A stretch of DNA of 64,000 bases from Nonomuraea helvata (lineage in GTDB: Bacteria; Actinomycetota; Actinomycetes; Streptosporangiales; Streptosporangiaceae): positions 2,728,001-2,792,000 of the forward strand of contig NZ_BAAAXV010000001.1 in NCBI RefSeq assembly GCF_039535785.1, given 5' to 3'. Below are positions 1 through 7,793 of the stretch, piece by piece; positions within the stretch are counted from its first letter, which is position 1; every line of letters begins with the position of its first letter. A program made the position numbers and the translations under genes. The notes beneath the pieces are model-generated. The model had not been told where the DNA came from, did no database searches, and saw only the letters and a list, made by a program, of their open reading frames with translations.

Positions 1-281
1 CCTTCGCCGAGTTCGGCCGCGTGGTGCCCGACCAGTTCTACCCAGGCGCGACTGATGGTCGCGTGGTATTTCTGCGGCGCGCCTGCGTAGCGGGCAGTGC
101 GCTGGATGCCGTCGCTGACCAGGTCGACCGCTGCTGGCACGCCACACCGTCGCACCGCCAGCCACGTCAGGTGGACATGCTCCCGGTGACCGAACCGCTC
201 AGCGATCGCCATTACTTCGGCCATCAACGCTTCGAAGGTGGAGGCGCTGTTGGCCTGCGTCCCGGCGTGGTGGGGGGTCAT
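1..281 (-). CDS. Conserved hypothetical protein, C-terminus cut by the window edge
   Basis: An open frame runs from an ATG at 281 off the left edge (93 codons visible). Its ATG overlaps the TGA of the upstream MarR gene as ATGA, so the two are translationally coupled. The visible protein is soluble, with an Ala/Glu-rich N-terminal helix followed by a stretch rich in His and aromatics (GHREHVHLTWLAVRR, then ARYAGAPQKYH and WVELVGHH). I do not recognise the family. Several conserved-looking His and Trp residues hint at a metal- or cofactor-binding helical protein, but that is speculation. The coupling suggests it is controlled with, or is the target of, the MarR regulator. Confidence 0.6.
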   Translation of the reverse strand, partial: MTPHHAGTQANSASTFEALMAEVMAIAERFGHREHVHLTWLAVRRCGVPAAVDLVSDGIQRTARYAGAPQKYHATISRAWVELVGHHAAELGE

Positions 282-712
282 GAGGACACTTCCGTCAGGG
301 CTTCCAGGCCGGCGCGCAGGCCCGCGATCGCGTCGGCGGGCAGGTTGCGGAGCGCGCGGTGCTCCAGGTCGGTGACGGCCTGTCGGATCGTGGTGGCGGT
401 CTGGCGTCCGGAGGAGGTGAGTTCGATGAGCACTGCCCGGCGGTCTCCCGGGCGGGAGCCGCGGGTGATGTGGCCGCGTCGTTCCAGGCGGTCCAGCACG
501 CTGGTCAGCGTGGTGGGGCGGGTGCCCACGGCCGCGCCCAGTTCGGACACGGTTCGCCCGTGGCCGTCAGCAAGGTTGGCCAGCGCATTGATCTCGGAGG
601 CGGTCAGGTCTAGGTCGACGAGCTCTGTCGCGAGCATCTGCAGGGTGGCGTGGGTAGCCCGCTGCAGCGCGAGCAGTGCCGACCACTCGGGTGGTACGGA
701 CTCGGATTTCAC
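278..712 (-). CDS. MarR-family transcriptional regulator
   Basis: A 144-residue winged-helix repressor of normal MarR length. The wHTH lies at about residues 35-100: recognition-helix region VSELGAAVGTRPTTLTSVLDRLERRGHI, then the wing with the typical Asp-Arg-Arg (RPGDRRAVLIELT). Flanking helices would form the dimer interface. The start is a GTG at 712 with no Shine-Dalgarno sequence. A good promoter lies immediately upstream, with its -10 ending 8 nt before the GTG, so the mRNA may be leaderless. The next gene overlaps its stop by 4 nt. MarR proteins usually repress themselves and a neighbour and are released by small phenolic ligands. The ligand is unknown here. Confidence 0.9.
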   Translation of the reverse strand: MKSESVPPEWSALLALQRATHATLQMLATELVDLDLTASEINALANLADGHGRTVSELGAAVGTRPTTLTSVLDRLERRGHITRGSRPGDRRAVLIELTSSGRQTATTIRQAVTDLEHRALRNLPADAIAGLRAGLEALTEVSS

Positions 713-720
713 GATATCGG

Positions 721-749
721 ACTATACGATTTCGTTGCATCTGCTGCAA
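721..749 (-). promoter_or_regulatory. Predicted leaderless promoter of the MarR gene
   Basis: Read on the minus strand, TTGCAG (749-744) and TATAGT (726-721) are separated by exactly 17 nt. The -10 ends 8 nt before the GTG start, and there is no ribosome binding site between them, which is the geometry of leaderless actinobacterial transcripts. Confidence 0.5.
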
Positions 750-926
750 GTGGCATCTCAGCCGCAGCCACCCGCCAATTGTTCTCCGGCCGCCAGCACT
801 GATCACTGTCGCCTACGTTGAGCGCCGACAGACAGAGAGGCGTTTCCTCAAGGCAAGGAACAAAAAGCAACATCGCGGTTATGGTGGCTGAAGACCGGGC
901 CACACGGCAAACACGGAGGTCGGAGT

Positions 927-1781
927 ATGTCCAGCCCTCAGCAACGCCTAGACGAAGCACGAGGAATCCTCGCCGCCCGTCTGCGCGAGATCCGGAGTGC
1001 AGCCGGAATAACCGGCCGCGACCTGGCACAACAGGCAGGATGGCACTTCAGCAAAGTCTCGAAGCTGGAGAACAACAAGCAACTTCCGACGGAGGCCGAC
1101 GTCCGGGAATGGTGCCGGGTCTGCGATGCCCAGTCTCAGACGACGGATCTGGTGGCTAGCGTCCGGAACGTGAACGCCTTCTACACCCAGTGGCGACGGC
1201 TCGAAGAAACCGGCATCGGCCAGGTACAGCGTTCCTTCCTCCCGCTGTACGAGCGGACCAACCACTTCCGGATCTTCCAGCACAGCGCGATCCCCGGACT
1301 CGTCCAAACGGCGGCATACGCGCGCGGCCACCTGTCGAAGATCGTCGGCTTCCGGGGAATTCCGGACGACGTAGACACCGCCGTCGAGGCACGCATGAAG
1401 CAACAGGAGGTCATGACGACCGGCGCGCGCCGGTTCGCGCTCCTGATCGGCGAGCAGGCGCTTCACACGCCATACTGCGCGCCGGCCGACATGGCGGAGC
1501 AGATGGACAAGCTCGCCGAACTGACGCGACGCGCCAACGTCAGCCTCGGCGTGGTCATCTGGCGACCCGACACCAGCATCTGGCCGCCGGAGAACTTCTG
1601 GATCTACGACACCGAACAGGTTCGCGTGGACACGGTCCCCGGTCAGGTCCGGGTCAAGGCTCCCGGCGACGTCGCGCTGTACGAGAAGGCGTTCCAGGCG
1701 CTGTCCGAGTCGGCCGTCTACGGCGACGAAGCGCGCGCCCTCTTCGCATCAGCACGGCAGGAATGGGCCGGACAGACCTGA
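927..1781 (+). CDS. XRE-type HTH regulator with DUF5753 (Scr1/WhiJ-like)
   Basis: 284 residues. The N-terminal XRE helix-turn-helix spans about residues 13-70 (LRSLREIR-like helix, GRDLAQQAGWHFSKVSKLEN recognition region). It is followed by a DUF5753 effector domain at about 100-280 with the family hallmarks IPGLVQTAAYAR and the LIGEQAL strand. Actinomycetes carry many paralogues of this type, usually beside one or two very small genes, and some control development or antibiotic production. GGAGG at 915-919 is 7 nt before the ATG. The two small genes downstream (1866 and 2204) are the expected partner position, although they are not the DUF397 type I would have predicted. An 11-base word is shared with the downstream promoter (see findings). 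Confidence 0.88.
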   Translation: MSSPQQRLDEARGILAARLREIRSAAGITGRDLAQQAGWHFSKVSKLENNKQLPTEADVREWCRVCDAQSQTTDLVASVRNVNAFYTQWRRLEETGIGQVQRSFLPLYERTNHFRIFQHSAIPGLVQTAAYARGHLSKIVGFRGIPDDVDTAVEARMKQQEVMTTGARRFALLIGEQALHTPYCAPADMAEQMDKLAELTRRANVSLGVVIWRPDTSIWPPENFWIYDTEQVRVDTVPGQVRVKAPGDVALYEKAFQALSESAVYGDEARALFASARQEWAGQT

Positions 1782-1797
1782 TCAAAAGGGATTGTTG

Positions 1798-1859
1798 CGA
1801 GGGTCCACGAGAAACATCAAGCAACATCGTGGACCCTCGAAAACCGGTGTTCGTACCTT
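1798..1859 (+). promoter_or_regulatory. 13-bp perfect inverted repeat overlapping a leaderless promoter
   Basis: The arms 1798-1810 and 1827-1839 are perfect reverse complements (13 bp, core GGGTCCAC/GTGGACCC) with a 16-nt spacer. The right arm covers a candidate -35 (TGGACC, 1830-1835). A -10 (TACCTT, 1854-1859) ends 6 nt before the ATG of the next gene, with no Shine-Dalgarno sequence. The structure could act as an operator for the upstream HTH protein, as a terminator for its gene, or as both. Confidence 0.5.
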
Positions 1860-1865
1860 CCTGGC

Positions 1866-2207
1866 ATGGACGCCTTGACCAGCCGTCAGCTACCCGCCCC
1901 GGACAAGGTGGCGGTCGAGATCAACGGCATGCTGATCTTCGTTCCGAAGAACGCGACGAACGTGTATCTCGTGCAGGCTCACATCAACCCGATCAAGCCT
2001 GAAGAGGTCTCCGGATCGATCCTTACGACCGACCTCATGTTCGCCTGGACGTGGTTGATCGAGGGGCTCGCTGACGGAGGTTGGGGCGAGGTAGTCGCGT
2101 TCGATGTGGCGATCAAGAAGCTCCCGCGGTGGTCCCGCAGTCTGGGCAGAATCGATGGGCCGACAAAGTACCCCCACCCTCTTCGACACACTCCCGTCGA
2201 GCTATGA
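1866..2207 (+). CDS. Small protein of unknown function, partner of the DUF5753 regulator
   Basis: 113 residues, no recognisable family. The N-terminal half has alternating hydrophobic strands (VAVEINGMLIFVPKN, VYLVQAHINP). The middle is a Trp-rich helix (LMFAWTWLIEGL), and the tail is basic and Pro-rich. There is no signal peptide or membrane segment. The ATG follows a candidate -10 by 6 nt, so translation is probably leaderless. The TGA overlaps the next ATG (ATGA, 2204-2207). Position beside a DUF5753 regulator suggests an anti-regulator or toxin/antitoxin-like partner, but nothing in the sequence proves it. Confidence 0.6.
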   Translation: MDALTSRQLPAPDKVAVEINGMLIFVPKNATNVYLVQAHINPIKPEEVSGSILTTDLMFAWTWLIEGLADGGWGEVVAFDVAIKKLPRWSRSLGRIDGPTKYPHPLRHTPVEL

Positions 2208-2455
2208 CCACGCCGGGCACGACCAGCCTTGAGTGGAGCCCCTACAACTCACGAGGGACGCGACCAAGGATCAAAGAATTCGTCACCCATGGTGATGTCG
2301 AGTACGAGCAGTGCATAGAAGGCGGCTCGTACCTGATCCGGCGGACGAAGTGGAATGACAATGGCCAGCCGACGGTCATGGAGACTGGTCGTGGCATGGC
2401 ACGGATCCGCGTACTTGGTCTCTGGAAGCTGATCGCCAGCGGAGATGCGAGCTGA
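2204..2455 (+). CDS. Small protein of unknown function, coupled to the gene before
   Basis: 83 residues starting at ATG 2204, chosen because it overlaps the upstream stop as ATGA. A longer open frame starting at 2081 would lie inside the preceding gene. The protein looks like a compact beta-sheet unit (VEYEQCIEGGSYLIRRTKW, then GMARIRVLGLWKLI). No family was recognised. It is the third member of a tight regulator-plus-two-small-genes set, and there is no obvious terminator after it. Confidence 0.6.
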   Translation: MTTPGTTSLEWSPYNSRGTRPRIKEFVTHGDVEYEQCIEGGSYLIRRTKWNDNGQPTVMETGRGMARIRVLGLWKLIASGDAS

Positions 2456-2670
2456 CAGTCGCGGATCACGAAGTGTTCCACGGCCTATCCCACCCCTCAG
2501 CCGTCGTCTTGCCGACAATCAGCAACTAAGCGGTCTCGCTCATAGGTTCTTCGGGCGTCAGTGGCTGAGGTAGAGATGGCAGCGCGGTCAAGAGATCAAC
2601 GTGCGGCCACGACCATCGTCAGTGACGAGAGAGCCAACCCCGCACGGGCTGAACGACGCCCCGGCGCCGG

Positions 2671-3246
2671 TCAACCGTGTCGGGTCGGCCGATAGGTCAG
2701 CACCTGCGTGTGGCCGTCGAAGGTCCGGGCCTCGAGCAGCTCGAGGTCGAAGTCGTCCACACCGTCGAAGATCCGGTCCACGCCGGTCTTCCCGGAGATC
2801 ACGGGGAAGACCGTCACCTCGATGGCGTCGATCAGGCCGGCGTTCAGCAGCGCCCGGTTGAGCGTCAGGCTGCCGTGGGAGCGCAGCGGCACATCGGATT
2901 CGGCCTTGAGGCGCGTGACCACTTCCACAGGATCGCCGGACTCGATGGTCGTGCCCGGCCACTCGAGCGGCTCGGTCAGCCCGCTGGAGAGCACCGTGAC
3001 CGGGGAGTCGAACATGCGCGTGATCCACCCGTCGAACAGGCTGCGGTCGAAGCCCGCGTCAAGGAACGGCGCGTTCGAGGAGTAGGTCTTGGCCCCGAGC
3101 ACCATGCGCAGCGGGTCGCGGTAGGCGGCGGCGCGATAGGCGAGGAATTCGGGGCCCTGCTTGCCCCAGTAACCGCCCCAGTCGCCGTCGTGGTTGGCGA
3201 AGCCGTCGAGCGTGGAGAAGATGTCGAAGGTGTACGTGGCGGTCAT
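2671..3246 (-). CDS. RibD C-terminal / dihydrofolate-reductase-like protein
   Basis: 191 residues from the ATG at 3246. An in-frame extension to 3579 reads through the promoter area and is rejected. The fold is that of the stand-alone RibD-C/YwjB reductases: an N-terminal strand with STLDGFA, the GAKTY nucleotide-binding turn, the segment SHGSLTLNRALLNAGLIDAIEVTVFPVISGKTG with the Gly-rich NADPH-site pattern, and a C-terminal LTYRP strand. Members reduce pterin- or flavin-like compounds with NADPH, but the physiological substrate is rarely known. It is transcribed away from the PadR gene, with a 250-nt shared upstream region. Confidence 0.85.
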   Translation of the reverse strand: MTATYTFDIFSTLDGFANHDGDWGGYWGKQGPEFLAYRAAAYRDPLRMVLGAKTYSSNAPFLDAGFDRSLFDGWITRMFDSPVTVLSSGLTEPLEWPGTTIESGDPVEVVTRLKAESDVPLRSHGSLTLNRALLNAGLIDAIEVTVFPVISGKTGVDRIFDGVDDFDLELLEARTFDGHTQVLTYRPTRHG

Positions 3247-3454
3247 GGTGTCTCCTTGCGGGAAGTCGGTCGCCCGCCTTGCGGCGGCCTCACCCCTGCT
3301 ACGAAGACCACCGCCCCGATCCGACACGCCTGCCGGATTTCTTTTCAGAACTTTTCGGGCTCGGCAGGTGCCGGTCCGGCCGAAGGAGGCCGGCACGTCG
3401 GCGGCCCGGCGTTTGAGCGTCCGCCCGAATGTGATCAGCTCTGTCAGGGCCGAT

Positions 3455-3476
3455 GTATAGTCGAACTCGACTATAC
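3455..3476. promoter_or_regulatory. PadR operator (perfect dyad)
   Basis: GTATAGTCGA (3455-3464), a 2-nt spacer, then TCGACTATAC (3467-3476): perfect 10-bp arms. The dyad ends 20 nt before the padR ATG and is followed by an AGGAGG ribosome site (3487-3492). PadR proteins bind ATGT/ATAC-type dyads of this size, so this is most likely the autoregulatory operator controlling padR and the monooxygenase. Confidence 0.65.
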
Positions 3477-3496
3477 GAATTCGGCTAGGAGGAGCG

Positions 3497-4078
3497 ATGC
3501 CTGCGCGTGTGCTGCGCACGCCGATGACCATCGCCGTGCTGGGCCTGCTCGCCGAGCGGCCCAGGCACACGTACGACATGCGTGTGGCGATGCGCGAACG
3601 AGGTCACGACAGGATGCTGGAGATCAAGAACGCCTCGCTGTACGACGCGCTGCGCCGGCTGGCCTCCGCGGGATTGGTGGAAGCCGGCGCGACCATCAGG
3701 GACAGCGCCCGGCCGGAGCGGACGGTCTATCACCTCACTTCGGCCGGCGAGCAGCGCCTGCTCGAATGGCTACGCGAGGTTCTCGGCGATCCGGCACACG
3801 ACCGGACCGCGTTCATGAGCGCGCTGATGTTCATGTACGCGCTACCGCGCACCGAGGTCGCCGACCTTGTGATGCGGCGGGCCCGGCTCCTCCAGGAGGA
3901 GATCGATGCGTCCGAAGCGGCCATCGGCGCAGCGAAGGCACGCGGCGTCGAGGCGGTCTTCCTGTCCGAGGACGCCTACGCGCAGGCGCTACGTCGTTCC
4001 GAATGCGACTGGCTGCTCGCCTTCGCCGACGACCTGCGTGAACAACGACTGACTTGGCCCGAAAGGACGTTGACATGA
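3497..4078 (+). CDS. PadR-family transcriptional repressor
   Basis: 193 residues. The N-terminal winged helix (residues 5-90) begins with the PadR signature TPMTIAVLGLLAERPRHTYDM, followed by SLYDALRRLASAGLVEA and the wing with Tyr-His-Leu-Thr. The C-terminal alpha-helical dimerisation region (about 95-190) is of the VirR/PadR-C type. A ribosome site (AGGAGG) precedes the ATG, and a perfect 22-bp dyad sits just upstream. The stop overlaps the start of the FAD monooxygenase (ATGA), so regulator and enzyme form one unit. The likely logic is repression relieved by the aromatic substrate or product of the oxygenase. Confidence 0.92.
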   Translation: MPARVLRTPMTIAVLGLLAERPRHTYDMRVAMRERGHDRMLEIKNASLYDALRRLASAGLVEAGATIRDSARPERTVYHLTSAGEQRLLEWLREVLGDPAHDRTAFMSALMFMYALPRTEVADLVMRRARLLQEEIDASEAAIGAAKARGVEAVFLSEDAYAQALRRSECDWLLAFADDLREQRLTWPERTLT

Positions 4079-5736
4079 GCATCGAGACCGGCAGCGGACC
4101 GGGAACGCGTGGGGACGAGAGCGGGGACCGGACCGCCGTTCTCGTCGTGGGCGGAAGCGTGGTCGGGCTGTCGGCGGCCGCGTTACTGGCTCGCTACGGC
4201 GTTCCGTGCGTGCTGGTGGAGAAGCACCGTGCCGCGCTGATCCATCCTCGCGCGCGCGGCTTCAACCCGCGCACCATCGAAATCTTCCGTCAGCTGGGGG
4301 TAGAGGACGCCGTCATCGCGGCGGCCGGGCTGGGCAGCGACGATCCCTCCACGCCGGGCATGCGGGCCACCACGCTGTCCGACCCGGACTTCCAGTGGTT
4401 CGAACCGGGAGCGCTCGACGCCATGTCCGCGCTGAGCCCCTGCGCGGCACAGCCGGTGCACCAGGACCGGGTCGAGGAGGTGCTGCGCAGGCGCGCGATC
4501 GAGCTGGGAGCCGACATACGATTCGGGACGCGCCTGGTCGGCCTCGACCAGGACCCGGCCGGTGTCACCGCCACAGTGCGCGACGGCCGAGGCGTCGAGT
4601 CCGTCATCCGCGCGGACCATCTCATCGCGGCCGACGGATCCAGCAGTCCGATCCGCCGCCTGTGCGGAATCCCCGTGCACGGGCCCGGCACACTGTTCCA
4701 GGTCATCAGCCTCATGTTCGAGGCCGATCTGAGCGACCTGCTGAACGGGCGCCGGTTCAACGTGTGCTACCTCGACCGCCCGTCTCCCGGTACCGTACTG
4801 GCGCCCGCCGGCGAGGGCCGCTGGTCCCTGGCCACCAGATACCTCCCCGAGCACGGGGAGACCCTCGCCGACTATCCCCCTGAGCGATGCAGAGAGCTGA
4901 TCGCCGCCGCACTGGGCGACTCCCGGGTGGAGGTGAGGCTGCTGCCCCAGATCCCGGGCACCGACGAGATCGCGGTACCGTTCGTGATCGGCGCCCAGGT
5001 CGCCGAGCGCTTCCGTCACCGGCGCGTTTTCCTCGCGGGTGACGCCGCGCACGTCGTGCCTCCCACAGGCGGTTTCGGCGCGAACACCGGAATCCAGGAC
5101 GCCCACAACCTGGCGTGGAAGATCGCCGCTGTCCATCATGGGCAGGCCGGTCACGGGCTGTTGGACACCTACCACGCCGAACGGCACCCGGTGGCCTCGT
5201 ACACGCTGGAGCAGGCCCTGGCCCGGGCACAGCAGCGCACCGGATACCGCGGCACCGACAGCCCACCACAGAATCTCGACCCGGCCCCCACCGTGATCTT
5301 CGGATATCGGTATCGATCGGCGGCGATCCTCGACGCACCCTCTGACGACGCTCCGGCGATCGAACCTACTCAGCTCACGGGCCGGCCGGGCACACGCGCC
5401 CCACACCTGCCGGTCCTGTGCGGCCCACACGAGAGGTCCACACTCGACCTGTACGGCGACGGCTTCGTCCTCCTGGCCGGCCCCGACGGAGATGACTGGG
5501 TCAAATCCGCGAGCGAACAGGCCGGGCAGCGCGGAATCCCGCTGAGCACCGTCCGCATCGGCACCGACATCGCCGACCCCGACGCCCAGGTCACCCGAGC
5601 ACACGGCATCACCGCAACAGGCGCCCTCCTCATCCGCCCGGACGGCTTCGTCGCCTGGCGCAGCGCGACCATGACACCCGCACCGCACCGCACCATCGCC
5701 GACGTCCTGGAACGCGTCCTCTGCACCATCACCTGA
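4075..5736 (+). CDS. FAD-dependent aromatic monooxygenase (UbiH/PheA type)
   Basis: 553 residues starting at ATG 4075, which overlaps the padR stop and has AAAGGA about 8 nt upstream. The ATG 21 nt earlier lacks this. Group A flavin monooxygenase: dinucleotide-binding VVGGSVVGLSAAALLARYG near residue 25, the middle substrate/NADPH region with HQDRVEEVLRRRA, the second FAD motif AGDAAHVVPPTGGFGANTG near residue 325, and a C-terminal thioredoxin-like domain. Such enzymes hydroxylate phenols, polyketides or antibiotics using NAD(P)H and O2. With its own PadR it resembles a detoxification or resistance cassette rather than a biosynthetic tailoring gene, since no other biosynthetic genes are near. 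Confidence 0.9.
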   Translation: MSIETGSGPGTRGDESGDRTAVLVVGGSVVGLSAAALLARYGVPCVLVEKHRAALIHPRARGFNPRTIEIFRQLGVEDAVIAAAGLGSDDPSTPGMRATTLSDPDFQWFEPGALDAMSALSPCAAQPVHQDRVEEVLRRRAIELGADIRFGTRLVGLDQDPAGVTATVRDGRGVESVIRADHLIAADGSSSPIRRLCGIPVHGPGTLFQVISLMFEADLSDLLNGRRFNVCYLDRPSPGTVLAPAGEGRWSLATRYLPEHGETLADYPPERCRELIAAALGDSRVEVRLLPQIPGTDEIAVPFVIGAQVAERFRHRRVFLAGDAAHVVPPTGGFGANTGIQDAHNLAWKIAAVHHGQAGHGLLDTYHAERHPVASYTLEQALARAQQRTGYRGTDSPPQNLDPAPTVIFGYRYRSAAILDAPSDDAPAIEPTQLTGRPGTRAPHLPVLCGPHERSTLDLYGDGFVLLAGPDGDDWVKSASEQAGQRGIPLSTVRIGTDIADPDAQVTRAHGITATGALLIRPDGFVAWRSATMTPAPHRTIADVLERVLCTIT

Positions 5737-5828
5737 CCACACGACGGCGGACGATCGACACTCGCCCGGGCAGGCTGCCGCACTACCGACAGCCGCGTGA
5801 ACCCCTGAAGAAGTTGCGGGCCGGGCCA

Positions 5829-7115
5829 CTAAGCGGCGACCCGGGTGCGGTTGACCAGGGCGCGGGCGAGGACGATGGTGACGGTGCCGGCCAGGACGAC
5901 GGAGAGCAGACCCACACGCAGGCTGCTGAGATCGGCGACGAACCCGACCAGGAGCGGGGAGAGCAGGAATCCGCCGCGCAGCAGCCAGCTGACGATGGTC
6001 AGGCCGGTGCCGGGGGGCAGGCCGGGCAGCTCGTCGGCGGTGTGCATGGCGGCCGGGATCAGGGTGGCGACGCCAAGCCCGGCCAGGGCGAAGCCGGCCA
6101 GCGCGGTGGCGACGGAGGGAGCGGCCAGCGCGGCGCCCATGCCGGCGGCGGCCAGGACGCCTCCCGCCCGGGCCACCGTGCGCTGGCCGAAGCGGTCCAC
6201 GACGCGGTCGCCGGTGAGGCGGCCGACGGTCATGGCGATCTGGAAGACCACGACGGCCAGGCCGGCGGTGGCCGCGTCGGCGTGCAGGCCGCTGAGGTAG
6301 AGGGCTCCCCAAGACGCGCCGGCGTCCTCGACCAGCGCGCCGCAGGCGGCCAGCACGCCGAGCGCGGCGAGCATCCGCACGGCCTGGCCCGTGAACGAGC
6401 GGCGGCCCGCCTGCGGGGCCGGCGAGGCCGGCGAAGCAGAGGAGGCGGAGGCCGGCGAGGCAGGCGAGGCGTGCGGGTGGCCGTCGGCGGCGGCGGCGAG
6501 ATCCTGGGCTTCGGCAGGGCGCTCGGCATCTTCCGTGCCGGGCAGCAGGAACCGGTAGGCGACGACGGCGACGATGCTGAACAGCGTCGCGGAGATGCCG
6601 AGATGGACCGCGAGAGGCAGGTGGAGACCGGCGGCGGCCGAGCCCATCAGGCCGCCCAGGACGGCGCCGATGCTCCACACGCCGTGCAGCGAGTTGAGGA
6701 TCGAGCGCTGGTAGAGCCGCTGGACGCGCAGGCCGTGGGCGTTCTGCGCGACGTCGACGACCGCGTCGAGCGCGCCCACGACGAACAGCGCGCCGCCGAA
6801 GGCGATCCAGTTCGGCACGAAGGGGATGGCCAAGGTCACGACGGTGGTCATGACGATGCCGAACGCCGCCACGCGGGCGGAGCCGAAGCGGCGGATGGCG
6901 GCGCCGGCGAGCAGCCCGGCCAGCAGCGCGCCGATCGAGCAGCCGGCCAGCGCGGTGCCGAAGACGGCGTTGTTCACACCGAGCTCGGCCTTGATCTGCG
7001 GGTAGCGCGGAACGATGTTGAAGAACACGGCGCCGTTGGTGAGGAACAGCGCGGCGACGGCGGCGCGGGCCAGGCGCGCCTGGCGGGTGGGCATGGTGAG
7101 CGGGGCGGCGGCCAT
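5829..7115 (-). CDS. MFS transporter (drug-efflux-like)
   Basis: 428 residues with about 12 hydrophobic segments. The N-terminal half contains the MFS loop 2-3 basic turn (AAIRRFGSARV). A cytoplasmic centre near residue 200-230 is an Ala-Ser-Pro low-complexity stretch. The second half has GDRVVDRFGQR in the equivalent loop. The substrate is unknown; the sequence is like Actinobacteria-specific permeases usually labelled sugar or drug transporters. It is the third gene of an acetyltransferase-TetR-MFS set, 51 nt after the TetR stop. The TetR plus MFS pairing suggests a ligand-inducible exporter. Confidence 0.85.
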   Translation of the reverse strand: MAAAPLTMPTRQARLARAAVAALFLTNGAVFFNIVPRYPQIKAELGVNNAVFGTALAGCSIGALLAGLLAGAAIRRFGSARVAAFGIVMTTVVTLAIPFVPNWIAFGGALFVVGALDAVVDVAQNAHGLRVQRLYQRSILNSLHGVWSIGAVLGGLMGSAAAGLHLPLAVHLGISATLFSIVAVVAYRFLLPGTEDAERPAEAQDLAAAADGHPHASPASPASASSASPASPAPQAGRRSFTGQAVRMLAALGVLAACGALVEDAGASWGALYLSGLHADAATAGLAVVVFQIAMTVGRLTGDRVVDRFGQRTVARAGGVLAAAGMGAALAAPSVATALAGFALAGLGVATLIPAAMHTADELPGLPPGTGLTIVSWLLRGGFLLSPLLVGFVADLSSLRVGLLSVVLAGTVTIVLARALVNRTRVAA

Positions 7116-7166
7116 CGGCTCTCCAATCCGGGTGACGGAGGGGTGGATGAGGGGCGGGACGCAGGG

Positions 7167-7793
7167 TCAGCGCAGGAACCGGTGGATGGCGTGGCGGATC
7201 TGCTCGGGCGTCATCGGGTCGGTCGACAGGGCGCTGTGCAGCACGAGCCCTTCGATGAGCGCGTCCAGTTCGCGGGCGGTGGTGGCGTCGAAGTGGCGCT
7301 CCAGCGCTTGCCGGCTGCGCGCCATCCAGGCTTGGGTGACGCCCCGCAGGGCCGGGTTGCGCGCGGCGGCCACGTACAGTTCCACGGACAGGACGAGGTC
7401 GTGCTGGGAGCCGAGCAGGTCGTCGGCCACCAGCGCGATGACGGCCTCGGTCGCCTCCTCGCGGTTGCGGGCGGCGGTCAGGCGTTCGTCGAAGGCGCGG
7501 GCCACGGAGTCGGCGTGCCGGGTGAACGCCTCGGCGAGCACCTCTTCCAGCGAGGTGAAGTGGTAGGTCATGGATCCCAGCGGCACGTCGGCGACGCGAG
7601 CGATCTCCCGGTGCGTCGTTGCGGCCACGCCGCGCTCGGCAATCACGGTCAGGGCGGCGTCGATCAGCCGGTCCCGCCGGCCCGGGTCATGCCGGCGTGG
7701 CCGCCTCGCGACGGAGGGCCGTGGCACAGTGGGGTCACTCATACCGCGCCCAGGCCGTGCCGTGGAGGACCGTGGCGAGGTGGGTTCACTCAT
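7167..7793 (-). CDS. TetR-family regulator with a duplicated N-terminus
   Basis: 208 residues from ATG 7793, or 191 from ATG 7742. The TetR HTH is clear (LIDAALTVIAERGVAATTHREIARVADVPLGSMTYHF), and a TetR_C ligand domain follows. The first 34 residues are two related 17-residue units, each beginning with Met-Ser-(Glu/Asp)-Pro-Thr, encoded by a 51-bp tandem duplication. Either Met could be the start. The upstream ATG overlaps the acetyltransferase stop by 8 nt (ATGAGTGA), favouring coupling. It probably controls the acetyltransferase and MFS genes through the GTAC dyads at 8382-8414. Confidence 0.88.
   Translation of the reverse strand: MSEPTSPRSSTARPGRGMSDPTVPRPSVARRPRRHDPGRRDRLIDAALTVIAERGVAATTHREIARVADVPLGSMTYHFTSLEEVLAEAFTRHADSVARAFDERLTAARNREEATEAVIALVADDLLGSQHDLVLSVELYVAAARNPALRGVTQAWMARSRQALERHFDATTARELDALIEGLVLHSALSTDPMTPEQIRHAIHRFLR
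7692..7793 (-). repeat. 51-bp imperfect tandem duplication at the tetR start
   Basis: Units 7793-7743 and 7742-7692 encode MSEPTSPRSSTARPGRG and MSDPTVPRPSVARRPRR. The period is exactly 17 codons, and each copy carries its own ATG and flanking context (both preceded by GAGTGA or GAGTGACC-like sequence). Confidence 0.6.

Noticed and set aside
2456..2670. Searched for a small gene or RNA between 2455 and 2671
   Set aside because: No ribosome site with a plausible frame and no stable hairpin was seen.
3247..3579. N-terminal extension of the RibD-C protein to 3579
   Set aside because: It crosses the PadR operator region and the padR start, and it lacks any ribosome site; the ATG at 3246 gives normal family length.
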